Shown: positions 1 through 6,856, numbered from the stretch's first letter. The stretch is DNA of 25,251 bases from Gallionellales bacterium UBA7399 (GCA_002470125.1 DKNB01000080.1:1282-26532); one strand, 5' to 3'. The notes: a model not told the origin generated them from the letters alone. Numbers and translations are program-made.

Positions 1-18
1 ATGGGTGGCATGATGTAA
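1..18 (+). CDS. groL: C-terminal end of probable chaperonin GroEL (partial)
   Basis: The first six codons read Met-Gly-Gly-Met-Met-stop in frame 1. This matches the Gly/Met-rich tail (GGM repeats) that closes most bacterial GroEL proteins. A strong intrinsic terminator begins 29 bases after the stop, as expected at the end of a groES-groL operon. Only five residues are visible, so the call rests on that tail and on the terminator. The rest of the gene lies upstream of the window. Confidence 0.5.
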   Translation: MGGMM

Positions 19-46
19 TTGCTGCGACCAGGCTGCTGCTTGATCT

Positions 47-79
47 AACGGACCCCACCTTGAGTGGGGTCCGTTTTTT
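47..79 (+). terminator. Intrinsic terminator after the groL-like end
   Basis: A perfect 10-bp stem (CGGACCCCAC / GTGGGGTCCG) with loop CTTGA is followed directly by TTTTTT at 74-79. Flanking A and T residues can extend the stem. It would end transcription of the upstream gene before the tRNA. Confidence 0.92.
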
Positions 80-125
80 GTGCTATCAATACTGTCGCTC
101 ACTTGGGGTTTATGTCATTCAGAGG

Positions 126-154
126 TTTATTAAATTACCTTTTGTCGTTATAAT
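126..154 (+). promoter_or_regulatory. Probable sigma-70 promoter of tRNA-Phe
   Basis: A perfect -10 hexamer TATAAT lies at 149-154, with a weak -35 TTTATT at 126-131 and a 17-base spacer. The bases just after the -10 are GC-rich (GCGAGCC), like the discriminators of stringently controlled stable-RNA promoters. The mature tRNA starts 16 bases after the -10. Confidence 0.7.
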
Positions 155-169
155 GCGAGCCTTCATGTA

Positions 170-245
170 GGCCTGGTAGCTCAGTTGGTAGAGCAGTGGA
201 TTGAAGATCCTCGTGTCGGTGGTTCGATTCCGCCCCGGGCCACCA
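170..245 (+). tRNA. tRNA-Phe (anticodon GAA)
   Basis: A 76-nt cloverleaf can be drawn by hand. The acceptor stem is GGCCTGG / CCGGGCC, the D arm is GCTC / GAGC, the anticodon loop TTGAAGA has GAA at 203-205, and the T arm is GGTGG-TTCGATT-CCGCC. The CCA end is encoded in the DNA (243-245). The body matches proteobacterial tRNA-Phe closely. One oddity is that the anticodon stem GTGGA / TCCTC has a U-U mismatch at its second pair (197 with 211). A promoter lies before it and an intrinsic terminator starts 13 bases after it, so it appears to be a single-gene transcript. Confidence 0.97.
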
Positions 246-257
246 ACAAGTGATATC

Positions 258-290
258 GAGCCCCCTGCCTGTCAGGGGGCTCTTCTTTTT
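258..290 (+). terminator. Intrinsic terminator after tRNA-Phe
   Basis: A perfect 10-bp stem GAGCCCCCTG / CAGGGGGCTC with loop CCTGT is followed by TTCTTTTT. It closes the tRNA-Phe transcript. Confidence 0.93.
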
Positions 291-366
291 GGATTTCACC
301 ACCGTATTTAGTGTGCACCCCCCATCGTTTGTACGACATTTAGTGGTTTATTCCTTATCAAAATAG

Positions 367-395
367 TTGACTTTATGGGAGATAGCTGTTCTTAT
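367..395 (+). promoter_or_regulatory. Possible promoter for the small membrane-protein unit
   Basis: TTGACT at 367-372 is a five-of-six match to the -35 consensus. After a 17-base spacer, TCTTAT at 390-395 matches four of six -10 positions. It lies downstream of the tRNA terminator and about 100 bases before the first small gene, so a promoter is needed near here. The -10 match is weak. Confidence 0.4.
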
Positions 396-407
396 GCGCC
401 ATCTTAG

Positions 408-442
408 AAGCATCAATCTTCTGGGATTGCATGTTGATGCTT
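408..442 (+). promoter_or_regulatory. Leader inverted repeat with two competing hairpins
   Basis: A perfect 9-bp inverted repeat (AAGCATCAA at 408-416, TTGATGCTT at 434-442) encloses 17 bases. A second 5-bp stem (CAATC at 414-418, GATTG at 425-429, loop TTCTGG) shares bases with its left arm, so the two helices exclude each other. It lies in the predicted leader 52 bases before the first small membrane-protein gene. It could be an RNA switch or an operator dyad; the sequence does not say which. Confidence 0.45.
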
Positions 443-493
443 GGCATGTACCTGTATGTAAAGAAGTTTTAAATAACCTAGAAAGGAAATTTA

Positions 494-727
494 ATGAGTG
501 GAATTTCAACAGTAAAGACTTGGATAGGCGCGCTTACAGACATCAGCCTGATGTTGGTAGCTTTGGCAATTGTTGCGTCCGTTCTGGTTGGTAGCTCGTT
601 GCCATTTTTTGGCGGTGTGATTGCAAACCTGGTGGAGCTGGTTAAGGGCCTGGGCAGCAATGGATTGGTTGGCTTGATTGTTCTTGGAATAGTCTTGTGG
701 CTTTTCTCTCACCGTTCAGCTTCTTAA
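494..727 (+). CDS. Small two-helix membrane protein, unrecognised family (first of tandem pair)
   Basis: This 77-aa hydrophobic protein is one I cannot assign to a family. The layout is a short N-terminal stretch with VKTW (residues 7-10), a first predicted membrane helix at about 16-33, a Gly/Pro-containing turn (SSLPFFGG), an amphipathic stretch (about 41-54) and a second helix at about 57-71, ending in the basic SHRSAS. There is no cleavable signal peptide and no catalytic motif. AAGGAAA lies 7 bases before the ATG. The next gene encodes a protein of the same size and plan, so they look like diverged paralogues transcribed together. Possible roles are a structural membrane subunit, a holin-like pore or a bacteriocin-like peptide. 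No secretion, immunity or lysis partner is nearby, so I do not choose among them. Confidence 0.72.
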   Translation: MSGISTVKTWIGALTDISLMLVALAIVASVLVGSSLPFFGGVIANLVELVKGLGSNGLVGLIVLGIVLWLFSHRSAS

Positions 728-744
728 TTAGATCGTAACCAATG

Positions 745-766
745 AGGACTGGAATAATTCAGTCCT
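745..766 (+). promoter_or_regulatory. Intergenic hairpin between the two small genes
   Basis: A 7-bp perfect stem AGGACTG / CAGTCCT with loop GAATAATT lies between the stop of the first small gene and the AAGGAG ribosome site of the second. No T tract follows, so it is not a terminator. Such hairpins can stabilise upstream mRNA or set the ratio of two products. Confidence 0.5.
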
Positions 767-780
767 TATAAAGGAGCATC

Positions 781-1008
781 ATGATCGATCAAGCTATCAA
801 AACAGGCTGGCGAATTGTTGAAGTACTTTTTATTCTAATTTTGATTTGCCTGGGCCTGGGTATTGTTTTGGGGCCAACAGGCGGAGGAGCTTTTATATCT
901 TCTGTGGTCAGCAACACAGAATCTTTTTTGCGAAGCATCCCACCAGGGATATTCTTGGGAATCTTTATAGTCGTCGGACTGTACTGGACAATTAAGAAGA
1001 AGCCCTAG
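781..1008 (+). CDS. Small two-helix membrane protein, unrecognised family (second of tandem pair)
   Basis: This 75-aa protein starts at an ATG with a strong AAGGAG four bases upstream. It repeats the plan of its neighbour: an N-terminal IKTGW (residues 6-10; the neighbour has VKTW), a hydrophobic helix at about 13-31, a Gly-rich turn (GPTGGGAF), an amphipathic stretch, a second helix at about 55-70 and a basic tail (KKKP). Hand alignment shows shared spacing and several identical or similar residues, but low overall identity. The two genes are 53 bases apart and probably co-transcribed, ending at the terminator near 1080-1112. The function is unknown. The long hydrophobic sequence with a good ribosome site argues against a chance ORF. 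Confidence 0.7.
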   Translation: MIDQAIKTGWRIVEVLFILILICLGLGIVLGPTGGGAFISSVVSNTESFLRSIPPGIFLGIFIVVGLYWTIKKKP

Positions 1009-1027
1009 GGCAATCAAATTCAGAAGT

Positions 1028-1069
1028 GGGACGCAAGTCCCTCAGGTTGGCTCGATTCCATTCCGAGTC
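1028..1069 (+). other. Two consecutive 3' hairpins after the small genes
   Basis: GGGAC-GCAA-GTCCC (1028-1041) is a 5-bp stem closed by a GNRA-type tetraloop. GGCTCG / CGAGTC (1049-1054 with 1064-1069, one G-U pair, extendable by a T-A pair) forms a second stem. They lie between the last stop codon and the terminator stem. They may be 3'-end stabilising structures or part of a 3'-UTR-derived small RNA. Confidence 0.4.
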
Positions 1070-1079
1070 ATCAAGCAGC

Positions 1080-1112
1080 AACAAAGCCCCCGCTTGTCGG
1101 GGGCTTTGTTTT
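1080..1112 (+). terminator. Strong intrinsic terminator, shared with convergent mutY
   Basis: A perfect 13-bp stem, AACAAAGCCCCCG / CGGGGGCTTTGTT, with loop CTTGT has T residues after it in the plus direction. It lies between the small-gene unit and the convergent mutY (stop at 1137). The stem works in both directions, though the T tract on the minus side is short. Confidence 0.9.
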
Positions 1113-1136
1113 GGCCCCTGTGGGTGGTCATGAGGG

Positions 1137-2249
1137 TCACGTCACTCTGGCCTGCAGCCACTGCAGCAGCTTTTGTACTGGCGTGGGGATGGCGGCGTGT
1201 AGCGCAGCATCGATGTCAAGCCACGCCACCGAGCTTCCCTGAGCCCCGTTTGATTTTATGGATTTTTGTGCTTGTGCCGCGCGCAGTATGACCGGCGTGA
1301 TGTGCAACCTAAAGTGGGTGAAGGTGTGTGTGAACGTGGGCAGCGACAGCTCGTGGGTGGCCACAACGTTTAGATGTCCGAGACAGTGGGCGACCAGATT
1401 TCCGACCTCACCCGGCAGCAGCGAATCGATCTGTGGGGGACACCACAGGCCACCCCATATACCACCCCCGTGACGCCTCTCCAGCAAGATCTTGGATCCA
1501 TTGAGTAGCAAAACGAAGGTAGCGTGCCTCTCCGGTAAGGTCTTCCGTGGGCGCGGTGTTGGGAGTCGCGCAACCCACTGGTTCTGGTGAGCTACACAGC
1601 TTGCTTGTAGTGGACAGGCCGGGCACTGTGGCCTGCTGCGCTTGCAGACCAGGGCACCCAGGTCTATCAGGCCCTGCGTGTAGATTGCGACACGGTGCCT
1701 GGGTAGCAACTCTTCTGCCATCTCCCAGAGCAGGTCCTCAACTTTTTTGTCACCGGTGTGACCCTCGATAGCGTAGTGGCGTGCCAGCACTCGCTTAACA
1801 TTGCCATCGAGAATCGCGCGCCGCTCGTGGAATGCGAACGCGCTGATCGCGCCGGCAGTGGATCGACCGACGCCGGGGAGCGCGACCATGTCCTCGAAGC
1901 TGGAGGGAAAGACCCCCTTGTGTCGTTGCATAATCTGCTGTGCTGCTCGGTGCAGGTTACGCGCACGCGAGTAGTAGCCCAAGCCGCTCCAGTGTGTCAG
2001 CACGTCCTCCTCGCTGCTGTTGGCCAAGGCCCTGATGGTCGGAAAGCGTGCCACGAATCGTAGGTAGTAGGGGGTGGCGGTCTTGACCTGTGTCTGTTGC
2101 AGCATGACTTCGGATAGCCACACGCGGTAGGCGTCTACGCCTTGCCAGGGCAGACTATGACGTCCGTGCTGTTGTTGCCAGATGACGACGCGATGTGCAA
2201 ATGATGCCACGCGCGGCCCTTTGTTTTTATGGGGTAGGGTGTGGGGCAT
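1137..2249 (-). CDS. mutY: A/G-specific adenine DNA glycosylase MutY
   Basis: This base-excision repair enzyme removes adenine mispaired with 8-oxoguanine. The 370-aa length is normal for the family. The N-terminal HhH-GPD domain carries the catalytic Glu47 in SEVMLQQTQV, the helix-hairpin-helix LPGVGRSTAGA (124-134) and the catalytic Asp148 in ILDGNVKR. The [4Fe-4S] ligands are Cys202, Cys209, Cys212 and Cys218 with C-X6-C-X2-C-X5-C spacing. A NUDIX-like 8-oxoG recognition domain follows (RHATFVLLL onward). It starts 31 bases after the yajQ stop in a run of minus-strand genes and is probably the last gene of that unit. No strong ribosome site precedes the ATG. Confidence 0.97.
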   Translation of the reverse strand: MPHTLPHKNKGPRVASFAHRVVIWQQQHGRHSLPWQGVDAYRVWLSEVMLQQTQVKTATPYYLRFVARFPTIRALANSSEEDVLTHWSGLGYYSRARNLHRAAQQIMQRHKGVFPSSFEDMVALPGVGRSTAGAISAFAFHERRAILDGNVKRVLARHYAIEGHTGDKKVEDLLWEMAEELLPRHRVAIYTQGLIDLGALVCKRSRPQCPACPLQASCVAHQNQWVARLPTPRPRKTLPERHATFVLLLNGSKILLERRHGGGIWGGLWCPPQIDSLLPGEVGNLVAHCLGHLNVVATHELSLPTFTHTFTHFRLHITPVILRAAQAQKSIKSNGAQGSSVAWLDIDAALHAAIPTPVQKLLQWLQARVT

Positions 2250-2280
2250 GCCGCCAGTCTTTGGGGTGAGGGTGTTCTGG

Positions 2281-2769
2281 TCAGTCCCTGAAGTTTTGGT
2301 ACTGCAGCGGGAAGTCGGTGATCGAGCTGCGAACTAACTGGATCACAGCCTGCAGGTCGTCACGTTTTCCGCCCGTAATGCGGACGACGTCACCCTGTAT
2401 GCTGGCCTGCGCTTTGAGCTTGCTGTCCTTGACGACCTTGACAATCTTTTTGGCGAGCTCCATCTCTACCCCAATCTTGACCGTGCAGGAGCGCTTGACC
2501 TTATTGCCGCTCACCTTGTTGATCGTGTCACTGATGTCCAGGCACTTGATGTCCACGCCACGCTTCGTTAGCTTGGTGTTGAGAATGACCTGCACCTGCT
2601 CTACCTGGAACTCGTTGTCAGCGTGCACGGTGAGCACCAGCTCTGACTGCTCCACGCGTGCGTCCGAACCCTTGAAGTCAAAGCGTGTGCCGACCTCTTT
2701 GTTTGTCTGCTCGACGGCATTCTTAACCTCTGTCTTGTCTACCTCTGACACGATATCAAATGATGGCAT
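2281..2769 (-). CDS. yajQ: YajQ family cyclic-di-GMP/nucleotide-binding protein
   Basis: This 162-aa protein matches the YajQ (DUF520) family along its length: N-terminal MPSFDIVSEVDKTEVKNA, then TRFDFKG and the C-terminal TDFPLQYQNFRD. Family members have two RNA-recognition-like folds and bind nucleotides. The Xanthomonas homologue binds cyclic di-GMP and acts with a transcription factor, but the role in other bacteria is unclear. AAAGGAGA lies just upstream of the ATG and supports the start. It lies between ppnP and mutY on the same strand. Confidence 0.95.
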   Translation of the reverse strand: MPSFDIVSEVDKTEVKNAVEQTNKEVGTRFDFKGSDARVEQSELVLTVHADNEFQVEQVQVILNTKLTKRGVDIKCLDISDTINKVSGNKVKRSCTVKIGVEMELAKKIVKVVKDSKLKAQASIQGDVVRITGGKRDDLQAVIQLVRSSITDFPLQYQNFRD

Positions 2770-2860
2770 TGCCGGTCTCCTTTGGTCTGGTGGTGTAAGC
2801 GTTACCTTGGCGCACGAGGGTGGTTGGTGAGTTTAAGAGATGACGGTCAATAATAGTTGC

Positions 2861-3175
2861 TTAATCAAAGCTGCAGACGTAGTTGACCGTGTCTTGCGCG
2901 TGTATGTCGAAGCTGCCGTTGGCGGCCACAGAAAACTGCATGCCGGCGGTGTAGGTTTGTGCACCAGAGCTGCCTGCTACGTTGACCGTGCAGGTGCCAC
3001 TAGTGATTTCCATGAGCTCCGCGCTGTCAACGTTAAAGGTGAGCCGACTGCCCGGCATGATGACACCAACGGTCTTGTGTGTGCCGTCCGGAAATAGGAC
3101 GGAGTGCGACACGCACTTGCCGTCGAAGAAGACGTTGGCCTTTTTGACGATGCTGACGTTGTTGAACTGGGTCAT
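2861..3175 (-). CDS. ppnP: Pyrimidine/purine nucleoside phosphorylase PpnP
   Basis: This 104-aa protein belongs to the PpnP (YaiE, DUF1255) family. It is a small cupin-fold enzyme that cleaves nucleosides with phosphate to a free base and ribose-1-phosphate. Diagnostic stretches are VSHSVLFPDGTHKTVGVIMPG, ELMEITSGT and the C-terminal VNYVCSF. The N-terminus FNNVSIVKKANVFFDGKC is typical of the longer variants. GGAGAAGAG precedes the ATG. It follows argG by 66 bases on the same strand. Nothing connects it to arginine synthesis, so the link is probably only shared transcription. Confidence 0.92.
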   Translation of the reverse strand: MTQFNNVSIVKKANVFFDGKCVSHSVLFPDGTHKTVGVIMPGSRLTFNVDSAELMEITSGTCTVNVAGSSGAQTYTAGMQFSVAANGSFDIHAQDTVNYVCSFD

Positions 3176-3241
3176 AGACTCTTCTCCGTGTGTATTTATG
3201 TGTGGATGAGTTGGGCGCTAATGCTGGCTGAGGTGACGTGA

Positions 3242-4465
3242 TTAGTCGCCACCCAGCTTTGCCGCGATGCGCATCCTCAGGGCGTTCAGTTTGATAAAGC
3301 CGGCCGCATCCTTCTGATCGTACGCGCCCTTGTCGTCCTCAAAGGTGGCGATGCTCGGGTCGAATAGCGAGTCGGTCTTCGAGTCGCGCCCCACTATGAT
3401 GACGTTGCCCTTGTAGAGCTTGACACGCACCCAGCCATTCACTTTTTTCTGGGTGTGGTCGATGAGCACCTGCAGCGCCTGGCGCTCTGGGCTCCACCAG
3501 TAGCCGTTGTAGATCATGCTGGCGTAGCGTGGCATCAGGTCATCTTTTAGGTGTGCCACCTCGCGGTCTAGGGTGATCGACTCAATAGCGCGGTGCGCCT
3601 TGAGCATGATGGTGCCGCCCGGGGTCTCGTAGCAGCCGCGTGACTTCATGCCGACGTAGCGGTTCTCGACCAGGTCTAGGCGACCGATGCCGTGCCTGCC
3701 ACCCAGCTCGTTGAGTTTGGTGAGCACCTGGGCCGGGCTCATGCGTGACCCGCTGAGGCCGACAATATCTCCGCGCTCGAACTCGATGTCGAGGCACTCG
3801 GCGTCGTCGGGGGCCTTCTCCGGCGACACCGTCCAGCGCCACATGCTCTCCTCTGGTTCGGCGGCGGGGTTCTCTAGGTGACGACCCTCGAAGCTGATGT
3901 GCAGTAGGTTTGCGTCCATGGAGTAGGGGGAGCCGCCCTGTTTGTGCTTCATGTCCACGGGGATGCCGTGTTTCTCGGCGTAGGCCATTAACTTTTCACG
4001 TGAGAGTAGGTCCCACTCGCGCCACGGCGCGATCACCTTGATTGACGGATTGAGCGCGTAATAACCGAGCTCAAAGCGCACCTGGTCGTTTCCCTTGCCG
4101 GTGGCGCCGTGCGACACTGCCTGGGCATTACTCTTCTGTGCGATCTCAATCTGGCGCTTGGCGATTAGCGGGCGTGCGATCGAGGTGCCGAGCAGGTACT
4201 CCCCCTCGTACACCGTGTTGGCACGAAACATCGGGAACACAAAGTCGCGCACGAACTCCTCGCGCAGGTCGTCGATAAAAATATTTTCTGACTTGATGCC
4301 TAGCTGCAAGGCCTTCTTACGTGCCGGCTCAAGTTCCTCGCCCTGCCCGATATCGGCGGTGAAGGTCACCACCTCGCACCGGTAGGTGTCCTGCAGCCAC
4401 TTGAGAATTACCGAGGTGTCCAGCCCGCCAGAGTAGGCGAGGACAACTTTTTTGATTTCACTCAT
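3242..4465 (-). CDS. argG: Argininosuccinate synthase
   Basis: The enzyme joins citrulline and aspartate using ATP to give argininosuccinate, the penultimate step of arginine synthesis. From the chosen ATG the protein has 407 residues and begins MSEIKKVVLAYSGGLDTS, with the pyrophosphatase-type P-loop at about 10-18. Other family stretches are YALNPSIKVIAPWREW, KHKQGGSPYSMDANLLHISFEG and ETPGGTIMLKAHRAIESITLDR. A GTG at 4517-4519 would add 18 residues that the family lacks. The ATG has an AGAGAAAAAG ribosome site, so I prefer it. It lies 63 bases after argF in an argD-argF-argG operon. Confidence 0.98.
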   Translation of the reverse strand: MSEIKKVVLAYSGGLDTSVILKWLQDTYRCEVVTFTADIGQGEELEPARKKALQLGIKSENIFIDDLREEFVRDFVFPMFRANTVYEGEYLLGTSIARPLIAKRQIEIAQKSNAQAVSHGATGKGNDQVRFELGYYALNPSIKVIAPWREWDLLSREKLMAYAEKHGIPVDMKHKQGGSPYSMDANLLHISFEGRHLENPAAEPEESMWRWTVSPEKAPDDAECLDIEFERGDIVGLSGSRMSPAQVLTKLNELGGRHGIGRLDLVENRYVGMKSRGCYETPGGTIMLKAHRAIESITLDREVAHLKDDLMPRYASMIYNGYWWSPERQALQVLIDHTQKKVNGWVRVKLYKGNVIIVGRDSKTDSLFDPSIATFEDDKGAYDQKDAAGFIKLNALRMRIAAKLGGD

Positions 4466-4528
4466 GTCTTTTTCTCTATGTAATGAATGGTTGGTGATGC
4501 CCGCCGCACACGCGGCCACATTGCGATG

Positions 4529-5449
4529 TTAGTTATGCACGGTACCTAGCAGTAGGTACTCCATGAGCGCTTTTTGTACGTGCAGTCGGTTCTCCGCCTC
4601 GTCCCAGACCGCGCTTTGCGGACCGTCGATAACCTCCGCGTCAACCTCCTCGCCGCGATGGGCGGGAAGGCAGTGCATAAACAGAGCGTCCGACTTCGCG
4701 GCGGACATCATCTCCACGTCCACAATCCAGTCCGAGAACGCCTTGCGTCGAACGTCGTTTTCGCATTCGAAGCCCATGCTCGTCCAGACGTCGGTAGTAA
4801 CTAGGTCGGCATTGTGTGCCGCCTCCATCGGATCCGCGAACTCTTTGTAGTGCACCGCACCCAAAAGTCCTGCGCGCTCTGGCTCAACCTCGTAGCCTGG
4901 CGGGGTCGATACGTGCACGTTGAAGTCAAACACCTCCGCCGCCTGGAGCCAGGTGTTGCAAACGTTGTTCGAGTCCCCAATCCACGCCACGGTTTTTCCT
5001 TGGATGGATCCGCGCCGCTCGATGTACGTGTAGATGTCGGCCAGTATCTGGCAGGGATGGTACTCGTTGGTCAGGCCATTAATTACTGGCACCCTCGAGT
5101 GTGCGGCGAAGCGCTCGATAATTTCTTGTTCGAAGGTGCGGATCATCACCAGATCGCTCATGCGTGAGATTACCTGTGCCGCGTCCTCCACCGGTTCGCC
5201 GCGCCCCAGCTGAGAGTCGCGCGTGTTTAAGTAGATGGCGTTGCCACCGAGCTGCTGCATCCCGGCCTCAAACGACAGGCGCGTGCGTGTCGAGCTTTTC
5301 TCAAAGATCATCACCAGCGTGCGGTCCACGAGGGGATGGTAGGTCTGGTAGGCCTTGAAGCGTTGCTTGATGATCTGCGTGCGGACAAATATATGCTCAA
5401 GTTCCGCACGGGAGAGATCGTTAAACTGCAGAAAGTGTTTGATGCTCAT
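4529..5449 (-). CDS. argF: Ornithine carbamoyltransferase
   Basis: The enzyme transfers a carbamoyl group to ornithine, forming citrulline. The 306-aa length is normal. The carbamoyl-phosphate loop STRTR lies at 53-57, the second-substrate motif HCLPAHRGEEV starts at residue 259, and HPCQILADI is also present. The ATG falls one base after the argD stop codon and its ribosome site AGGACG lies inside the argD end, so translation of the two is probably coupled. The product feeds ArgG, encoded next. Confidence 0.98.
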   Translation of the reverse strand: MSIKHFLQFNDLSRAELEHIFVRTQIIKQRFKAYQTYHPLVDRTLVMIFEKSSTRTRLSFEAGMQQLGGNAIYLNTRDSQLGRGEPVEDAAQVISRMSDLVMIRTFEQEIIERFAAHSRVPVINGLTNEYHPCQILADIYTYIERRGSIQGKTVAWIGDSNNVCNTWLQAAEVFDFNVHVSTPPGYEVEPERAGLLGAVHYKEFADPMEAAHNADLVTTDVWTSMGFECENDVRRKAFSDWIVDVEMMSAAKSDALFMHCLPAHRGEEVDAEVIDGPQSAVWDEAENRLHVQKALMEYLLLGTVHN

Positions 5450-5450
5450 G

Positions 5451-6629
5451 TTATACGTCCTGTGTCAGAAAGTTAACAATAAGCGGACACAGTTTGTCTA
5501 GCAATTGTAGCGCCTCAGACGAGGTAAGCACCAGCGGCGGCAGTAGTCGGATAACGTTCTCGGCGGTAACGTTGATCAGCAAGCCCTGCGCCAGGGCCTG
5601 ATTAACGAGGTCACCACATGGCCTGCCCAGCTCGATGCCGATGATTAGACCCTGTCCCCGGATGTCCACCACGCCAGCCACCGTCGTCAGGCGCGTGCGT
5701 AGCTCCTGCTGTATGAGGCTGCCCACTGTGGCGGCGTTCGCCACCAGGCGGTCCTGCTGAATTACATCTAGCGTGGTGAGCACCGCCACGCACGCCAGAG
5801 GATTGCCACCAAAGGTGGAACCGTGGTTACCCGGCTTGAAGGTCCCGGTCACCTTGCCAGCCGCCAGGCAGGCGCCTACTGGTACGCCGGAGCCCATTCC
5901 CTTGGCAAGCGTCATCACGTCCGGCAGGACGCTGCTGTGCTGGTGTGCGAACCATTTTCCGGTGCGACCGATGCCGCACTGCACCTCGTCCAGCATCAGC
6001 AGCCAGTTGTGCTGGTCGCATATGCCGCGTAATTGCTCGAGATAGTGGACGTCCAGGGTGCGAATCCCACCCTCACCTTGAATGGGCTCAACTAGTACCG
6101 CCGTAATGTCTGGGTTGTTGTTGGCGACCTGGTTTATGGCATCGAGGTCGTTGTAGGGGACGCGTATGAAACCTGTTACTAGCGGCTCGAACCCCGCTTG
6201 TACCTTGCGGTTTCCGGTGGCCGATAGCGTGGCCAGAGTGCGACCATGGAATGCCTTTTCCATCACGATAATGGCGGGGTTTTCGATGCCCTGTTGGTGA
6301 CCGTACAGGCGAGCCAGTTTGATCGCCGCCTCGTTGGCCTCGCAGCCGGAGTTGCACAGAAACACCTCCTGCATCTTGGATAGCGCACACAGCTGATCAG
6401 CTACGGCCTCCTGCTCGTCTATCTGGTACAGATTAGAGACGTGCATCAGCTTGTTTATCTGTTGGGTGAGTGCCGCGGTTAGGCGCGGGTGCGCGTGCCC
6501 CAGCGTGTTGACGGCGATACCGGCGAGCCCGTCCATGTAGCGCTTCCCATCGCTGCCCCACAGCCAAACACCCTCACCGTGTGTGAAGGTAATCGGCAAA
6601 CGAGCGTAGGTGTTCATCAAGTGTGACAT
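5451..6629 (-). CDS. argD: Acetylornithine aminotransferase
   Basis: This PLP enzyme makes N-acetylornithine from its semialdehyde in arginine synthesis, and homologues can also serve lysine synthesis. It is a 392-aa class-III aminotransferase. It shows the cofactor phosphate-binding stretch NSGCEANEAAIKLAR (about 93-107), FHGRTLATLSATG, LVEPIQGEGG, the LMLDEVQCGIGRTG Asp that contacts the PLP ring, and the Schiff-base Lys243 in LAKGMGSGVPVGA. The start MSHLMNTYARLP agrees with homologues; Met5 is an alternative start. The ribosome site is weak. It opens the argD-argF-argG unit, and an extended -10 promoter lies about 90 bases upstream. Confidence 0.97.
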   Translation of the reverse strand: MSHLMNTYARLPITFTHGEGVWLWGSDGKRYMDGLAGIAVNTLGHAHPRLTAALTQQINKLMHVSNLYQIDEQEAVADQLCALSKMQEVFLCNSGCEANEAAIKLARLYGHQQGIENPAIIVMEKAFHGRTLATLSATGNRKVQAGFEPLVTGFIRVPYNDLDAINQVANNNPDITAVLVEPIQGEGGIRTLDVHYLEQLRGICDQHNWLLMLDEVQCGIGRTGKWFAHQHSSVLPDVMTLAKGMGSGVPVGACLAAGKVTGTFKPGNHGSTFGGNPLACVAVLTTLDVIQQDRLVANAATVGSLIQQELRTRLTTVAGVVDIRGQGLIIGIELGRPCGDLVNQALAQGLLINVTAENVIRLLPPLVLTSSEALQLLDKLCPLIVNFLTQDV

Positions 6630-6718
6630 AGTGGGTATCGGGCGACAGAGCCGCCATTCTCTCGGGTTTGGTGGGGTGTGTACGTTAGGCCAAGTGGTCC
6701 GGGTTGCACAAAAAGAAA

Positions 6719-6727
6719 TTTATACCA
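6719..6727 (-). promoter_or_regulatory. Possible extended -10 promoter for argD
   Basis: On the minus strand this reads TGGTATAAA, a TGn-type extended -10. I see no good -35 at the proper distance. It lies about 90 bases before the argD start and downstream of the rpsT terminator, where an arg promoter is required. I did not see a convincing arginine operator next to it. Confidence 0.45.
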
Positions 6728-6820
6728 TATCTCATTGGCGCCCGCCAGTATGTGAGTGGCCGACTGGTCGTGTTGGGTGTTTGCCGTGGGTGACTTTAAA
6801 GTAGGAGGAGCAATGTGGGG

Positions 6821-6856
6821 ATAAAAATATAAAGCCGGCAACATCTGCTGCCGGCT
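6821..6856 (-). terminator. Intrinsic terminator of rpsT
   Basis: Read on the minus strand, an 8-bp stem AGCCGGCA / TGCCGGCT with an 8-base loop is followed by TTATATTTTT. It starts 21 bases past the rpsT stop and separates rpsT from the arg operon. Confidence 0.9.

Noticed and set aside
367..594. 75-codon ORF overlapping the first small membrane-protein gene
   Set aside because: It has no ribosome site, covers the leader hairpin and overlaps the better-supported gene in another frame.
1042..1073. Possible 3' tRNA fragment or attachment site (GGCTCGATTCC-like T arm)
   Set aside because: No matching 5' half, the T stem is poorly paired and the end reads TCA, not CCA. No integrase or repeated copy in the window supports an att site.
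1667..2063. Long open frames opposite and within mutY
   Set aside because: They are shadows of the GC-rich mutY coding frame; only the MutY frame has domain motifs.
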